A program made the translations under genes and the position numbers. Below the pieces are notes generated by a model, which worked only from the letters and a program-made list of their open reading frames with translations, was not told where the DNA came from and did no database searches. Below, in pieces: positions 1 through 8,940 of a DNA stretch of 64,000 bases (within the stretch, counting starts at the first letter, position 1; the number at the start of each line of letters is the position of its first letter). The stretch is taken from the NCBI RefSeq assembly GCF_001886185.1, contig NZ_JXLA01000016.1, positions 29,584 through 93,583 of the forward strand, in the 5' to 3' direction. Source of the DNA: Enterococcus raffinosus (GTDB taxonomy: Bacteria > Bacillota > Bacilli > Lactobacillales > Enterococcaceae).

Positions 1-23
1 ATCAAAGAAAGGGAGTTGAAGAA

Positions 24-281
24 ATGGATACATTTACGATTGTTTTATTGGGTTGGGGACTTTATTCAGTGATTCATTATTTTGAAAAACGTGGGGAACG
101 TGGAAAAGCTATTATTGCAACAGTACTTGTAAGTTTGCTGATTATCTTGTCAAATGTCTTTAGTAATTTTGCCAATGCCTCTCAGCTAGGCTGGTCAAAA
201 TTAGTTCTGACTGTTGGTGTGAGTGTGGTAATTTTATCCTTCTTTATTTTTCTGCCAGCTATTTTCAAAACAAAAAAATAG
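24..281 (+). CDS. Small hypothetical membrane protein (85 aa)
   Basis: The protein has about three hydrophobic stretches (residues 3-20, 29-50 and 58-78) separated by short charged loops and ends in a Lys-rich tail, so it is probably a small integral membrane protein. A GGGAG ribosome binding site lies 8 bases before the ATG. The gene is followed directly by a strong bidirectional terminator that it shares with the convergent adenine deaminase gene. I recognise no family and no function can be assigned. It could be the last gene of an operon that begins outside the window. Confidence 0.6.
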   Translation: MDTFTIVLLGWGLYSVIHYFEKRGERGKAIIATVLVSLLIILSNVFSNFANASQLGWSKLVLTVGVSVVILSFFIFLPAIFKTKK

Positions 282-324
282 GCTAGTTGAAAGATTCTCG
301 CAAGAATCTTTCAACTAGCTTTTT
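282..324. terminator. Bidirectional terminator between the small membrane protein and ade
   Basis: A 17-bp stem (282-298 with 303-319) with a 4-base loop is followed by T5 on the plus strand. The stem begins immediately after the first stop codon, and the ade stop codon lies just beyond it on the other strand. Confidence 0.85.
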
Positions 325-325
325 C

Positions 326-2065
326 TTATTCTGCAACTGATACGGGTACGACTTCAAACTTCGTCACATCTACCAACCCGATGTCGGTAATTTTTAAATT
401 AGGAATGACAGCTAAAGACATGAAGCCTAGTGTCATGATCGGGTCTACCTTTTCCGATACACCCAATACCTCATGGGCTAAACGATTGATCTCCGCCTCT
501 TGTTCTGCGACCTCTTCCCCTGAAAGATCACTCATTAATCCGGCAATTGGCAGCGCCATACTTCCGATCACTTCGCCGGATTCGACTAATACCACACCAC
601 CCTCTTGCTCTTTCAGTGCTTGCAGCGCTGTAGCCATATCCTCGTCATTGGTTCCAGTAACAATCAAATTATGAGAATCGTGAGCAATGGACAGACCAAT
701 CGCTCCTTTTTTCAGTCCGTAATCCTTCAATAGTCCGACAAATACATTTCCTGTATTGTGATGACGCTCAACTACTGCGATTTTTGTTACATCCTGCTGC
801 GGGTCAAAGACAAATTGTCCCTCACCATCTCGTTGAACGGAGACGATTGCCTCATTTGTTAACGCTTCTTGTGGAATCACTTCAATCGCTCGTGCTTGAT
901 TACTGGCCAAGTTTAAGCCTAATTGCGCTTTATGAAAGGTATCAATATGCACACTTGATTGAACGTTTTCCGTTGACACACGGGTAATAGTTGGAAGATA
1001 GTTCCCTTTTTCAGCGATCAAGTCACCAGCAATATACGTTGCTTCGATCGCTATTTCTGTTAAATCAGAAAAAATGACCAAATCCGCTCTCAATCCTGGC
1101 GCAATCGCTCCGCGATCCGTCAGTTGACAGCATTGAGCCGCATTGATCGTTGCCATCTGAATCGCTCGAATCGGTGAAACTCCTTCCTCGATACAAATCC
1201 GAATGCTGTTATCCAAATGTCCTTTTTCCAGCATGGTTTTTGCTTGTAAGTCATCCGCCGATAACACACAACGCTGATAATTATTTTCGGTGACACCCTT
1301 CAATAAGGTTCGCAGGTTTTGCGTAACCGAGCCTTCACGTAAAAAGACATACATCCCGCGAGCAACCCGATCCTTTAATTCCTGCACCGTTGAGCATTCG
1401 TGATCATTAGCGATCCCTGCCGCTGCATAGGCATTTAATTCTTTTTCAAACACCATTGGTGAGTGACCGTCAATCCGCAAATTCCGTTCTTTTGCGGCTA
1501 GCAGTTTATCCAATACCTCCTCTTGTGCATTGATTACACCTGGGAAATTCATAAATTCTGCCAAGCCATCCACTTGATTTTTTTCAAATGCCGGAATCAT
1601 ATCCGCGGCTTCCACTACTGCACCAGCATTTTCCATATTCGTCGCCGGTACACAAGAAGGCATCATATAGCGAATATCTAATGCTGTTTCTTTAGCAGCC
1701 TCCACCATATAGTCCAACCCCTGCAACCCTAAAACATTCACGATCTCATGGGGATCCGCTAACACAGTCGTTGTGCCATGAGGAACGAGCAGACGACCAA
1801 ACTCTTCCGGTGTTACATAGGAAGATTCTACATGGATATGAGGATCAATGAATCCTGGAGCAACAAATTTTCCTTGTAAATCAATGCTTTCTGCTCCCTG
1901 ATAACCCTCACCGACTCCCGCGATTCTTCCATCCACAATGGCGACATCTCCCTGCAGGATTTCTGCCTGATAAACATCCACCACCTGGGCATTTTTTAAA
2001 ACTAGATCAGCTGGTACTCGTCCCGCTGCTACATCAATCAGGCGCTTTAATGACTTTTTGTTCAA
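326..2065 (-). CDS. ade: Adenine deaminase
   Basis: Adenine deaminase of the amidohydrolase superfamily converts adenine to hypoxanthine and ammonia in purine salvage. The 579-residue length is typical of bacterial Ade. Visible signatures are the metal-binding DPHIHVESS motif near residue 73, DPHEIVNVLG near 104, DGHSP near 200 and the SADDL aspartate near 270, with the usual C-terminal domain after about residue 400. The start is TTG, preceded by GGGGAGAGG; no better ATG exists before the conserved N-terminal region. It is transcribed alone, from an extended -10 promoter, and ends at the bidirectional terminator. I did not find a purine riboswitch upstream. Confidence 0.93.
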   Translation of the reverse strand: MNKKSLKRLIDVAAGRVPADLVLKNAQVVDVYQAEILQGDVAIVDGRIAGVGEGYQGAESIDLQGKFVAPGFIDPHIHVESSYVTPEEFGRLLVPHGTTTVLADPHEIVNVLGLQGLDYMVEAAKETALDIRYMMPSCVPATNMENAGAVVEAADMIPAFEKNQVDGLAEFMNFPGVINAQEEVLDKLLAAKERNLRIDGHSPMVFEKELNAYAAAGIANDHECSTVQELKDRVARGMYVFLREGSVTQNLRTLLKGVTENNYQRCVLSADDLQAKTMLEKGHLDNSIRICIEEGVSPIRAIQMATINAAQCCQLTDRGAIAPGLRADLVIFSDLTEIAIEATYIAGDLIAEKGNYLPTITRVSTENVQSSVHIDTFHKAQLGLNLASNQARAIEVIPQEALTNEAIVSVQRDGEGQFVFDPQQDVTKIAVVERHHNTGNVFVGLLKDYGLKKGAIGLSIAHDSHNLIVTGTNDEDMATALQALKEQEGGVVLVESGEVIGSMALPIAGLMSDLSGEEVAEQEAEINRLAHEVLGVSEKVDPIMTLGFMSLAVIPNLKITDIGLVDVTKFEVVPVSVAE

Positions 2066-2095
2066 TTCCCTCTCCCCTTTTTAAATATTTTTTCT

Positions 2096-2104
2096 ATTAT
2101 AGCA
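2096..2104 (-). promoter_or_regulatory. Extended -10 promoter of ade
   Basis: Read on the minus strand, TGCTATAAT lies about 30 bases before the TTG start of ade. No good -35 box is visible 17 bases upstream, so the TG extension probably compensates. A short dyad (GGG AGTAA CCC) lies directly upstream. The rest of 2066-2396 holds only this promoter and the kinase terminator. Confidence 0.5.
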
Positions 2105-2348
2105 GGGTTACTCCCTCGAATCACTACTAATTTGAGTTCATTTTAAAATGATACTAATCTCTCCTGTTTATAAGTAAGTAGATGGATCACTATGAAAGGC
2201 TCTTTGATGGAATAAATGCTCAAAGTGTATTTTCCTTTATAAATAGAAAAAATCAACAGCCCCAATCGTAATACTTAAGATCATTTTGTCGAAAATTAGG
2301 TTAACCGTCAGTCTATCCAATTTCATAAGCTACTTTTTTTATCATAAG

Positions 2349-2385
2349 AAAAAGAAGTAGCTCCATTGGTTAACGGAACTACTTC
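2349..2385 (-). terminator. Terminator of the ygc-like operon
   Basis: On the minus strand an 11-bp stem (GAAGTAGTTCC with GGAGCTACTTC, one G-U pair) is followed by T5, a few bases after the kinase stop codon. It marks the 3' end of the operon that starts at 7973. Confidence 0.8.
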
Positions 2386-2396
2386 TTCAAAATCTA

Positions 2397-3842
2397 TTAT
2401 CCTTCCGGATGCAAAACGTTATACGATTTTTTCAATACTTCATCCGTATAATCCGTCAAGCTTTGATACACTTCTTCGTTTAACTGTTTATAGATCGATA
2501 CGTTTTCTGGCTTTGGAGTAAAGACGTCTTTTACTTTAACCATTTTTTCTACGGCTTCTTCATATGTTTCATAAATACCTAGTCCAACTGCAGCGTTAAT
2601 TGCTGCCCCTACACTGGCACTGCCGTTCACCACATTTCGCTTGATCGGCAGGTTGAAGACATCCGCAAAAATCTGCATCAGTAAATCACTGTTTGACCCG
2701 CCGCCTGTCACGATGACCTCATCGATCGGGTGCCCCAGTTCATCAGTCATATTCGTTACATTATTTTTCATCGTATAAGCGATACCTTCTAAGATCGAAC
2801 GATACAAATAGCGATAATCATGATGGGCATTAAAACCAATCATCACACCACGCTTGAAGGGTTCCCACGGGTTCGCCAGCCAATCCAACTTCGTCATCAA
2901 GCCGTCACTTCCGGCTGGAATATTCGCTGCTTGTTCATTCAAATATTCTTCTTCGCTAATACCTTGATAGTTAGAGCGAATACTGATTTTTTCACCTAAA
3001 AGATCCTTGAACCAAGAAACGGTCCACATTCCTCGACGAATGCCATAGCCTTCATAGATATAACGTCCTGGCATGGAAGATAAAATTCCCCAATAATTCA
3101 CCGCATCACTAGGCGGCATTTGTTTGCCCATCATCATGCTGCAAATATAGGTTCCTAAAGAAACAACTGCACTAGTATCTTGAATCAGCCCCGCTCCTAG
3201 TGCTTCAACAGCTTTATCACTAGTTGTAGCAAAAACAGGTACTCCTTCTGGTAAGCCTGTTTTTTTACTAGCTTCCTTCGTGATCGTTCCTAGCTTATCC
3301 CCCGGCTTAACGGCTTCAAACAGCATTTCTTCTGGAAGATTATATTGCTTCAATATTTGTTCGTCGGTCGACCAGTCCCATGTTTCATAATCTACTGGCC
3401 ATTGACCAAAATTATTTCCGATATTATCTTTAAACTCACCGGTTAATCGATGAGTGATATACCCACTTGTAGAGGTTACGTATTGAACGTCTGGATTGTC
3501 ATGGACATACGGAGTTGAGGTCCGTTTATCCATCCAGCTAATCACTGGCTGTGCCAAAGTACCGTCTTTTTTTAATAATACACGACAGCAGCGGATAAAA
3601 CCTAACCCGATTCCCACAATATTTTCTTTCCGTACACCAAACTCATCCATTGCTTTCATTGATGCACTGCATAACGCATCCCACAAGTCGTCACCGGGAT
3701 GCTCAACAACGACATCCTCGCCTAAATGCATTGGACGCAACGCTTCTTTTCCTTCGCCAACAATGTTGCCTTCTAAATCAAAAATGACAATCTTCGCACT
3801 CTGGCTTCCGCCATCGATACCAACGATATATTTCTTTTCCAT
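2397..3842 (-). CDS. FGGY-family carbohydrate kinase (YgcE-like)
   Basis: This is an ATP-dependent sugar or polyol kinase of the FGGY family (481 aa). The N-terminal phosphate-binding loop GIDGGSQSAKI (residues 8-18) and the C-terminal GGGSNSDLLMQIFAD block near residue 383 are characteristic, and both FGGY domains are present. The substrate is not evident: the family includes xylulose, glycerol and gluconate kinases. It is the last gene of a cluster with an SDR, EtfAB and an FAD oxidase, the same company kept by E. coli YgcE, so it probably phosphorylates the product of that oxidation pathway. The assignment to the FGGY family is firm; the link to YgcE is inferred from context. Confidence 0.85.
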   Translation of the reverse strand: MEKKYIVGIDGGSQSAKIVIFDLEGNIVGEGKEALRPMHLGEDVVVEHPGDDLWDALCSASMKAMDEFGVRKENIVGIGLGFIRCCRVLLKKDGTLAQPVISWMDKRTSTPYVHDNPDVQYVTSTSGYITHRLTGEFKDNIGNNFGQWPVDYETWDWSTDEQILKQYNLPEEMLFEAVKPGDKLGTITKEASKKTGLPEGVPVFATTSDKAVEALGAGLIQDTSAVVSLGTYICSMMMGKQMPPSDAVNYWGILSSMPGRYIYEGYGIRRGMWTVSWFKDLLGEKISIRSNYQGISEEEYLNEQAANIPAGSDGLMTKLDWLANPWEPFKRGVMIGFNAHHDYRYLYRSILEGIAYTMKNNVTNMTDELGHPIDEVIVTGGGSNSDLLMQIFADVFNLPIKRNVVNGSASVGAAINAAVGLGIYETYEEAVEKMVKVKDVFTPKPENVSIYKQLNEEVYQSLTDYTDEVLKKSYNVLHPEG

Positions 3843-3881
3843 AGTCTCTCCTTTTCATGTTTCTACTATTATATAGCTGGA

Positions 3882-4658
3882 CTACCGTACTAAGAAACCA
3901 CCATCAACAGCCAAGATATGTCCATTTACAAAATGCGAAGCTTCAGAAGCTAAGAAAGCTGTTGCACCCATCAAATCTGCCACATCTCCCCATCTGCCTT
4001 CTGGTGTGTGATCCACAATCCATTTACTGCGTTCTGGATCCTCAATTGATGCCTTTGCCGCATGTGTTTTGAAGTAGCCAGGTGCAATACCATTTACTTG
4101 GATATTGTATTGCGCTAATTCGTCACAATAAGCTTTCGTCAAACCAGCTAATCCATGTTTTGACGCGGCATAAGCAGGGGCCCATTGTCCTCCCAAGAAA
4201 GAGAACATAGAACAAATATTAATGATCTTTCCACTCTTCTGAGGAATCATCACTTTAGCAGCTTCATGGCTCATATCAAAGGCTGCAGTTAGATTAATGT
4301 TGATCGTTGGATCCCATTTATCACGACCATAGCTCACTACGTCATCGCAAGGACAAATTCCTGCGCAGTTTACTAAGATATCTACAGAGCCAAATTCAGC
4401 GACACATTTTTCAACAACTTCTTGGCAGACGCCGTCTTTTGTGATATCTGCTTCCATATAAGCTGTTTTTGCTCCACGCTCTGCTAACACAGCATTGAAT
4501 TCTGGATCATCTGGCATAATCGATGGCATGAAAATATTTGCTCCTGCTTCAGCTAAAGCTAAGGAAAATGCTTGTCCTAGTCCAGTATTTCCGCCTGTTA
4601 CGATCGCGTTTTTCCCTTTGATATGAAACATATCCATCTTGAAGTCTTTGATTTCCAT
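3882..4658 (-). CDS. SDR-family NAD(P)-dependent dehydrogenase (YgcW-like)
   Basis: This is a classical short-chain dehydrogenase of 258 residues. It has the cofactor motif TGGNTGLG (residues 21-28), the NCAG motif (97-100), catalytic serine near 150 and an intact YAASK active site (Tyr163, Lys167). It resembles gluconate 5-dehydrogenase and 2-deoxygluconate 3-dehydrogenase enzymes, so oxidation of a secondary alcohol on a sugar acid or polyol is likely. A close paralogue lies at 12295-13065, but that copy lacks the catalytic Tyr. The gene lies between the kinase (39-base gap) and etfA (47-base gap) in one operon. Confidence 0.87.
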   Translation of the reverse strand: MEIKDFKMDMFHIKGKNAIVTGGNTGLGQAFSLALAEAGANIFMPSIMPDDPEFNAVLAERGAKTAYMEADITKDGVCQEVVEKCVAEFGSVDILVNCAGICPCDDVVSYGRDKWDPTININLTAAFDMSHEAAKVMIPQKSGKIINICSMFSFLGGQWAPAYAASKHGLAGLTKAYCDELAQYNIQVNGIAPGYFKTHAAKASIEDPERSKWIVDHTPEGRWGDVADLMGATAFLASEASHFVNGHILAVDGGFLVR

Positions 4659-4705
4659 TCTTCTACCTTCTTTTCCTTTATTTTTGTTTTTTCACCCGCT
4701 TGGGG

Positions 4706-5629
4706 TTATCCCTTAAGTCTGGTACTTAGCTTCCTTGCAAATTCCGCTGCATCACCATGTACAACGATACTAGCTAAATGATTCATCGGTGCACCCAAAT
4801 CCGTATTTACCGAAATAATCTCTTTTACATTTTTTAATCCTTCAATGTGCTGTGTCGAACCGTAAATGCCCAGTGCCAAATACAAATCTGGACTCACTGT
4901 CTTTCCTGATTGTCCGACTTGTATTTCTCGCGGCGCTCTCTTACGATCAACTAGCTGTTTCGAAACTGCCACGACACCACTCAATTCATCCGCCAACCCC
5001 TGTAGTTGATCAATAGGTTCCGAGAATCCTCCGCCTGCTGAAATGATTACGTCAGCCTCCCGAATATCAATACCGCTATGTTCACTTTCGTTAATATCTA
5101 AAATTTCAATTGATGACGCTTTCAATTCTGTAGGATAAAAATCGATTTTCTCTGGCATTTTCGTTAAATCCTCTGCATGAAAAACATTAGGATGAACACT
5201 CGCCATGATTGGTGACGTTTCACAGACGATACTTGCCATAATATTGCCTGAAAAAGCGGGTCGCACCAATTTCTTTCCACGTTTGTCGACATGAATATCG
5301 GTAATATCAGCCACTAATCCTACCCCCAGTCGCATCGCCACGCGCGGAGCCACCATTCGTCCAAATTCCGTCGCTAAAATAATGATACTGTCAAATTGGT
5401 ACTCTCTATTAACCTGCTCAATGATATCTGTCATTACACGACTATCCTTTAGTTGGATCGACGGTCCTTCAACGTTAATCAATGCATCAAGCCCTTTAAC
5501 TTCTTCAGGCAAATTGATCCCTAATCCGTAAATAAATGCTTCTCCTTGAGCCAATCGATTGACTACAGCTATCAGATCCAGTGAATAGTCGACCTGATCA
5601 TTATCTATCAGAATGAGTCCTTTAAACAT
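4706..5629 (-). CDS. Electron transfer flavoprotein alpha subunit (YgcQ-like)
   Basis: The 307-residue protein carries the EtfA C-terminal FAD domain, recognisable by the block QVGQSGKTVSPDLYLALGI followed by GSTQHIEGL and a conserved aspartate-containing stretch (NTDLGAPM). EtfA binds FAD and passes electrons from a partner dehydrogenase to the quinone pool or another acceptor. Its start codon overlaps the stop codon of the beta subunit (TAATG), so the two are translationally coupled. The neighbouring FAD oxidase at 6486-7973 is the obvious electron donor. No ETF-quinone oxidoreductase is encoded in the window. Confidence 0.88.
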   Translation of the reverse strand: MFKGLILIDNDQVDYSLDLIAVVNRLAQGEAFIYGLGINLPEEVKGLDALINVEGPSIQLKDSRVMTDIIEQVNREYQFDSIIILATEFGRMVAPRVAMRLGVGLVADITDIHVDKRGKKLVRPAFSGNIMASIVCETSPIMASVHPNVFHAEDLTKMPEKIDFYPTELKASSIEILDINESEHSGIDIREADVIISAGGGFSEPIDQLQGLADELSGVVAVSKQLVDRKRAPREIQVGQSGKTVSPDLYLALGIYGSTQHIEGLKNVKEIISVNTDLGAPMNHLASIVVHGDAAEFARKLSTRLKG

Positions 5630-6417
5630 TATAAGTACCCCTTTTCTTTTAGAAACTGAACCACTTCATCAATACCTTGATCGTCAACTTTCACTACTTT
5701 GTGGGCCACTTGCTCTCTTTTTACCACCACATTTTTTCTCACTTTAGTTGGTGAGCCTTTACCGCCGATTTCTCCAGCTGGCAATTGTAACGTTTCATTC
5801 GTCACCAGCTCAAATTGCTCCTCCACATTTTTCCCAATATTTTCATACCTTACAAAACCGAGGCGCAGATTCATCTGATGAGTGACGCTCAATACGCTTG
5901 GGTTTTTAATTTTTAAATGATACGTTTTTTCCTCTTGAAAAGCTTCAACAATGGAATACTCTTCTGTGAGTGATGGAATAGAAACAATGTTGGAAAACTG
6001 ATTGATTCCCATAATTTCCGCGATCTGCGGTCCGACATGTCCTGTTCCGCCATCTAAGGTATGCGTACCAGTAAGCAGTACATCATATTTTGTAGAGGAG
6101 AGGTAGCTTGAAATAATTTGACTAGTCACCAATGAATCACTGCCGGCAAAATGACGATCGCTGATTAAAACAGCTTTATCCGCACCCAAACGTACAAAAT
6201 CTTTCGTTGGTTCCTCCAGCTTCATTGGCCCCATCGTTACAACTTCAACAAAAATGGAAGGGTTCTGCTTCTTTTGCATCATCGCAAAAGCCACCGCATT
6301 CTTATCATCCGGATTCAAGATTAAACGGGAGCTATCTCGATCGATTTTATCCGTTTTATAATCATAGACAAATTTCTCTGTATCTGGAACAAATTTGACT
6401 AAGCAGATGATTTTCAT
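5629..6417 (-). CDS. Electron transfer flavoprotein beta subunit (YgcR-like)
   Basis: The 262-residue protein starts with the EtfB pattern MKIICLVKFVPD and has the internal segment LLTGTHTLDGGTGHVGPQIA, which corresponds to the nucleotide-binding GxQAxDGDTxxVGPxxA region of EtfB. It forms a heterodimer with the adjacent alpha subunit. The usual ETF beta subunit contains a Q-x-x-D in this motif; here it reads THTLDGGTG, a variation seen in non-fatty-acid ETFs. A hairpin with a GAAA loop lies between it and the upstream FAD oxidase gene. Confidence 0.85.
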   Translation of the reverse strand: MKIICLVKFVPDTEKFVYDYKTDKIDRDSSRLILNPDDKNAVAFAMMQKKQNPSIFVEVVTMGPMKLEEPTKDFVRLGADKAVLISDRHFAGSDSLVTSQIISSYLSSTKYDVLLTGTHTLDGGTGHVGPQIAEIMGINQFSNIVSIPSLTEEYSIVEAFQEEKTYHLKIKNPSVLSVTHQMNLRLGFVRYENIGKNVEEQFELVTNETLQLPAGEIGGKGSPTKVRKNVVVKREQVAHKVVKVDDQGIDEVVQFLKEKGYL

Positions 6418-6450
6418 GCTATTCCCTCCTAATGCGTAGTATTATTATTT

Positions 6451-6474
6451 GTTCAAGGGCTTTCGCCCTTGAAC
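6451..6474 (-). other. Intercistronic hairpin between FAD oxidase and etfB
   Basis: A perfect 10-bp stem (GTTCAAGGGC with GCCCTTGAAC) closes a GAAA tetraloop when read on the minus strand. No T-run follows, so it is more likely an mRNA processing or stabilising element than a terminator. Confidence 0.6.
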
Positions 6475-6485
6475 AGATCGTGTAC

Positions 6486-7973
6486 TTATTTTTGATACTT
6501 CAAGCCTTCTTGAACTGGATAAATATTTCCAAAACTCATAACACCCTTCGGATCGAAAACTTCTTTCAAACTTTCTAACATATAGTAGGCAGATTGATGC
6601 TCTTCTTTTGTCCATTCATTACGGTACTTCCCGATTCCGTGATGGTGACACATAGAACCGCCTAATTTTAGCGTTTCCTCTACGATGATCGCTTGAATCG
6701 GATGGTGATAAATCTTCATTTCATCCTCTGGTTCGCAATTGATATCGTAATTATAAACAAAGTACATGTTCGTTCCGTTTAAATAGCTGTGTGAAGAATG
6801 TCCTCCTAGCATCGTTAAATCATCTGCACGAGGAAACTCATTACGAATTCGGTCAATGACATTGTTATAAATTTTCGTGATTGTTTCCCAATCTGCCGAA
6901 ACCTCTGTCGTATACCCATCGTGTTTGTCGTTGTCGATCATGCCTTGGATTTCATCGTCGATCGTTTGTTGTGTCCAGTTCAATTGATTGAACCAATTTT
7001 CGATCAATTGAGAATCTACTTGTTTCACGATACCATCCTTAAATTTCTCCACCGCTTCTTCGATTCCCTTGCCTGTTGCTTCAACGATTCCTTTTGGCCC
7101 TTCCGCCATAAAGATCAGCACGCATTTTCCTTCGTAGAAATGATAGAAATGCTGGCGTGCATCCTCTGGTGAATATGTTCGCGCAACCGATGGGCGATAG
7201 CCGTTTACCATCACTTCGCGAAGGACCTTCACGCCATCTTCTACATCATTTACTAAATAGCCGTAAAACTTATTATTGTCTGGGTAATACTTAAAGATCT
7301 TCACTGTTACTTCAGTGATGTAACATAACGTTCCTTCATTTCCAATTACGATATGACGAATGTCCGGTCCACCGGCACGACGAGAAATATTTTTGATTCG
7401 CGAGATATGCCCATTCGGAAAGACACATTCAAGGCCAACGACCATATCTTCGATCCCACCGTATAAGGTAGAGAATTGTCCAATTGATCGTGTCGCAACT
7501 AATCCGCCGTATTGAGCGATCGGTTTTGATTGGGGAGAGTGCCCTGTTGTGTACCCGATTTTTCTTAATTCATCTTCCAATGCTTGTAGTGGAACACCCG
7601 CCTGAACAGTTGCCTGCATATTGTAAGGATCAATTTTTAAAATCTTGTTCATACGCGAGCCATCAATTACTAATGCCAAATCTTTCCAGTTTTCCAATCC
7701 GCCTTCCGTTGCTGTTTGTCCGCTTCGAGGGATGACGTTGATGTCATTTTCGTTACAATACATCAAGAGCTCTTTGACTTCTTCTGCATTGTTAGGATAA
7801 ACGACTGCTGTTGGCAACGGGTTATCTAGAACCCCTTTTGCTTTCATGTATTTGCGGTAGCGGTCAGAGGCTGCATCATATAAAGTTGCATGATCGGTTA
7901 CTACCTGTTCTTCAGAAACGATTTTTTTTACGTCCTTGATAATTGCTTCTTTCACCAATGTTTCAGAATTCAT
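6486..7973 (-). CDS. FAD-binding oxidase, AGPS/YgcU-like
   Basis: The 495-residue protein belongs to the PCMH/VAO-type FAD oxidoreductases that include GlcD and alkyldihydroxyacetonephosphate synthase. The FAD domain shows VVYPNNAEEV (about residue 57), IPRSGQTATEGG (about 80) and a conserved GNEGTLCYITEVTVKIF segment (about 210-226). The C-terminal GSMCHHHGIGKYRNEW is the His-rich active-site signature of the AGPS group and of E. coli YgcU. It probably oxidises a hydroxyl group and transfers the electrons to the adjacent EtfBA. It is the first gene of the operon running to the kinase; RBS GGAG precedes the ATG by 8 bases. Confidence 0.83.
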   Translation of the reverse strand: MNSETLVKEAIIKDVKKIVSEEQVVTDHATLYDAASDRYRKYMKAKGVLDNPLPTAVVYPNNAEEVKELLMYCNENDINVIPRSGQTATEGGLENWKDLALVIDGSRMNKILKIDPYNMQATVQAGVPLQALEDELRKIGYTTGHSPQSKPIAQYGGLVATRSIGQFSTLYGGIEDMVVGLECVFPNGHISRIKNISRRAGGPDIRHIVIGNEGTLCYITEVTVKIFKYYPDNNKFYGYLVNDVEDGVKVLREVMVNGYRPSVARTYSPEDARQHFYHFYEGKCVLIFMAEGPKGIVEATGKGIEEAVEKFKDGIVKQVDSQLIENWFNQLNWTQQTIDDEIQGMIDNDKHDGYTTEVSADWETITKIYNNVIDRIRNEFPRADDLTMLGGHSSHSYLNGTNMYFVYNYDINCEPEDEMKIYHHPIQAIIVEETLKLGGSMCHHHGIGKYRNEWTKEEHQSAYYMLESLKEVFDPKGVMSFGNIYPVQEGLKYQK

Positions 7974-8000
7974 TCAATTAACTCCATTCATCATTTTTTC

Positions 8001-8027
8001 GAAAGCGCTTTTCTTGAGTTCAGTATA
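8001..8027 (-). promoter_or_regulatory. Promoter with cre site for the FAD oxidase-Etf-SDR-kinase operon
   Basis: On the minus strand the -10 box TATACT occupies 8022-8027, with only a weak -35. Just downstream, 8001-8013 (GAAAGCGCTTTTC) is a near-palindromic catabolite response element core. Its position after the start point suits a CcpA roadblock, suggesting repression by preferred sugars. Confidence 0.6.
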
Positions 8028-8098
8028 AAGGGTTGACTCTTGTTTTACATTAAAATTTGATTAAATTTTCTATTTATTTTTGTTTTTTATCAATATAA

Positions 8099-8112
8099 TG
8101 GAAAATTTTCCA
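8099..8112. promoter_or_regulatory. Perfect palindrome, candidate RpiR operator
   Basis: TGGAAAATTTTCCA is a perfect 14-bp palindrome in the intergenic region between the divergent FAD oxidase and RpiR-family genes, just upstream of the RpiR promoter. Operators of RpiR proteins are usually AT-rich inverted repeats near the regulator, so binding by the adjacent gene product is plausible but inferred. Confidence 0.45.
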
Positions 8113-8120
8113 CTTATTGT

Positions 8121-8150
8121 TTGCTTTTTAGATTCTGATTATGCTATTCT
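8121..8150 (+). promoter_or_regulatory. Promoter of the RpiR-family gene
   Basis: TTGCTT (8121-8126) and TATTCT (8145-8150) are separated by 18 bases. The start codon lies 40 bases downstream, preceded by an AGGAGG ribosome binding site. Confidence 0.5.
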
Positions 8151-8190
8151 GAATGTAAGATAACTCAATGAGAATTAGGAGGAATGCCTC

Positions 8191-8904
8191 ATGAAAATAC
8201 AGCTTGATCGATTAAACGATTTAGAAATAAGCATCCACAATCGTTTAACGCTAGAAAGCAAAGAAAATCCAAACTTGACCATCACGGAAGCGGCAAAGCT
8301 TTCAGATGTTTCACCCTCCAAAATTTCTAAACTTGTCAAAAAAATGGGCTTCTCTGGCTACAAAGAATATTTTCGTTTTTTGACTGGCAAAGAATTAATT
8401 AAACAAAAAAAATTAAATAGCGAATTTGCTCGTATCAAGGATTTCATGGAGAATTTTGATGAATCAACGGTAGATTATTTAGCTGGATTGATTCAGCAGT
8501 CGGATAAAATTTTACTTTTTGGTTATGGTCCGACAAATTTTTGTATGGAATATTTTGAGTACAAATTAAATTTTACTCTTAATAAAAATGTCATTCGAGT
8601 GAGTCAGCCTTCCTTGATTCCTGATTTGTTAACGGAGGACTCTTTGCTACTGATTTTTTCTGTCGCTGGAAAATTCGCGAATTTTGATCCATTGTTTGAA
8701 GAAGCGAAAAAGCATCATGCCAAGTCTTTATTGGTAATGGAGGAAATGAACACTGATTTAACTCTTGATGCCAGTGAGATCATCTTCTTGACTAAGTCGC
8801 ATCAAGATGAGCATTTAAAGTCTCATGAAAAAACTCGAACCATTTTATTGATGTACATCGAAGAAGTCATACGTCAATTAACGAAAGAAGACCTCCGCGA
8901 ATAA
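8191..8904 (+). CDS. MurR/RpiR-family transcriptional regulator
   Basis: The 237-residue protein has the N-terminal RpiR helix-turn-helix (residues about 25-60, TITEAAKLSDVSPSKISKLV) and a C-terminal SIS sugar-phosphate-binding domain (about 95-215, with KILLFGYGPTN). Such proteins sense phosphosugars. It is transcribed divergently from the FAD oxidase operon and convergently to the ABC transporter genes, so it probably controls one or both, through the palindrome at 8099-8112. The E. coli ygc locus has no such regulator next to it as far as I recall, so this may be a Gram-positive addition. Confidence 0.85.
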   Translation: MKIQLDRLNDLEISIHNRLTLESKENPNLTITEAAKLSDVSPSKISKLVKKMGFSGYKEYFRFLTGKELIKQKKLNSEFARIKDFMENFDESTVDYLAGLIQQSDKILLFGYGPTNFCMEYFEYKLNFTLNKNVIRVSQPSLIPDLLTEDSLLLIFSVAGKFANFDPLFEEAKKHHAKSLLVMEEMNTDLTLDASEIIFLTKSHQDEHLKSHEKTRTILLMYIEEVIRQLTKEDLRE

Positions 8905-8921
8905 CTTGCGGAGGTCTTCTT
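8885..8921. terminator. Bidirectional terminator overlapping the rpiR 3' end
   Basis: A perfect 14-bp stem (8885-8898 with 8908-8921) includes the stop codon of the regulator gene in its loop region. It serves both the regulator and the converging ABC permease gene. Confidence 0.75.
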
Positions 8922-8940
8922 CATTTCTAAACATTTATCA

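Noticed and set aside
2066..2396. Purine riboswitch upstream of ade
   Set aside because: No conserved aptamer core or attenuator is visible on the minus strand between promoter and gene; the leader is too short.
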